Made by a program: the position numbers and the translations under genes. Of a DNA stretch of 34,907 nt, positions 34,691-34,907 are shown one piece after another. The notes beneath the pieces are model-generated. The model was not told where the DNA came from. It saw only the letters and a program-made list of their open reading frames with translations, and made no database searches. The first letter of the stretch is position 1. The number at the start of each line of letters is the position of its first letter. The stretch comes from Phycisphaerae bacterium (GTDB lineage: Bacteria; Planctomycetota; Phycisphaerae; Phycisphaerales; SM1A02), in assembly GCA_016795035.1 (NCBI GenBank), contig JAEUIT010000014.1, positions 1 to 34,907 of the forward strand. Direction: 5' to 3'.

Positions 34691-34907
34691 CGTTGGAGAA
34701 AGCCGAGACGGAGAGCCGAGACCGATGCGCAGGCGGCCCCCACCACCATCGCTTCGCGATGGTCCCCCTCCCCCACGCGACGTGGGGGAGGATTGCAGAG
34801 AGCGCTCCGCGTGACAGGCGCTGGTCTTTATCCTCCCCCGGGTCTCGCGGGGGAGGTGGCATCGCGGTCGCGCTGACGGAGGGGGCGCGTCGGAGAGAGC
34901 CGAGACG
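34691..34907. repeat. Hairpin-rich intergenic element flanked by direct repeats, cut by the window edge
   Basis: A 20-base sequence ending GCCGAGACG occurs at 34691-34710 and again at 34888-34907 (18 of 20 identical), with an extra partial unit at 34713-34723. Between them lie three strong stem-loops: ACCATCGC/GCGATGGT (34745-34763), CCTCCCCCACG with its complement (34767-34791, 11 bp, 3-base loop) and CCTCCCCCG/CGGGGGAGG (34832-34856). No gene is visible. The C-rich hairpins are like repetitive extragenic elements of other bacteria. Confidence 0.7.

Overview
The window is a GC-rich bacterial chromosome segment that reads as Planctomycetota, most likely a Phycisphaerae-type lineage. The signs are three exported proteins with C-terminal dockerin-like repeats ending in WGPC, an ECF sigma factor placed directly upstream of a Ser/Thr kinase with a WD40-like C-terminus, Cys-rich modules of the ACCxxxC...DPxCC...WDxxC kind, and an enlarged ResB/CcsA pair. 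The taxonomic call rests on gene content alone. I see no rRNA, tRNA, CRISPR array or transposase gene.

Layout. 1-7.3 kb holds three exported dockerin-tagged proteins: a truncated DNRLRE-like protein (+), a C39-like peptidase/propeller protein (-), and a 1223-residue LamG-containing protein (+). 7.3-9.5 kb has a lipoprotein and a secreted protein of unknown function, each behind a stem-loop terminator. 9.5-13.1 kb (-) has a GT-C/TMTC-like membrane glycosyltransferase with TPRs and a secreted DUF1573 protein. 13.3-17.2 kb (-) is a sigma factor-kinase operon. 17.5-21.8 kb (-) is a resB-ccsA cytochrome c maturation operon whose genes overlap at TGATG. 22.0-24.4 kb (+) has an exported cyclophilin and three small proteins (DUF2185/Imm33-like, zinc-ribbon membrane protein, a 95-residue unknown). 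24.5-27.4 kb has an ALDH7-type aldehyde dehydrogenase (-), a small membrane protein (+) and a rhomboid protease (-).

27.4-30.3 kb (-) is a tightly overlapping three-gene operon: DUF350-like membrane protein, glutathionylspermidine-synthase-like ATP-grasp enzyme, and a protein of unknown function. Divergent from it are a GT1 glycosyltransferase and a YaeQ protein (+). A SulP transporter (-) converges on YaeQ. The window ends with a VOC protein and an MmcQ/YjbR protein (+), then a hairpin-rich repeat.

Beyond the genes, three signals stand out. (1) The octamer CGTTGCAG is heavily over-represented on both strands, in all reading frames and between genes. (2) A dispersed intergenic element built from GGAGTCA-type heptads occurs four times between 17.3 and 26.2 kb. 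(3) A two-hairpin module occurs both upstream and downstream of the large dockerin gene; the upstream copy has no gene to terminate and could be a leader attenuator. The least understood protein system is the DUF350/ATP-grasp/unknown operon.
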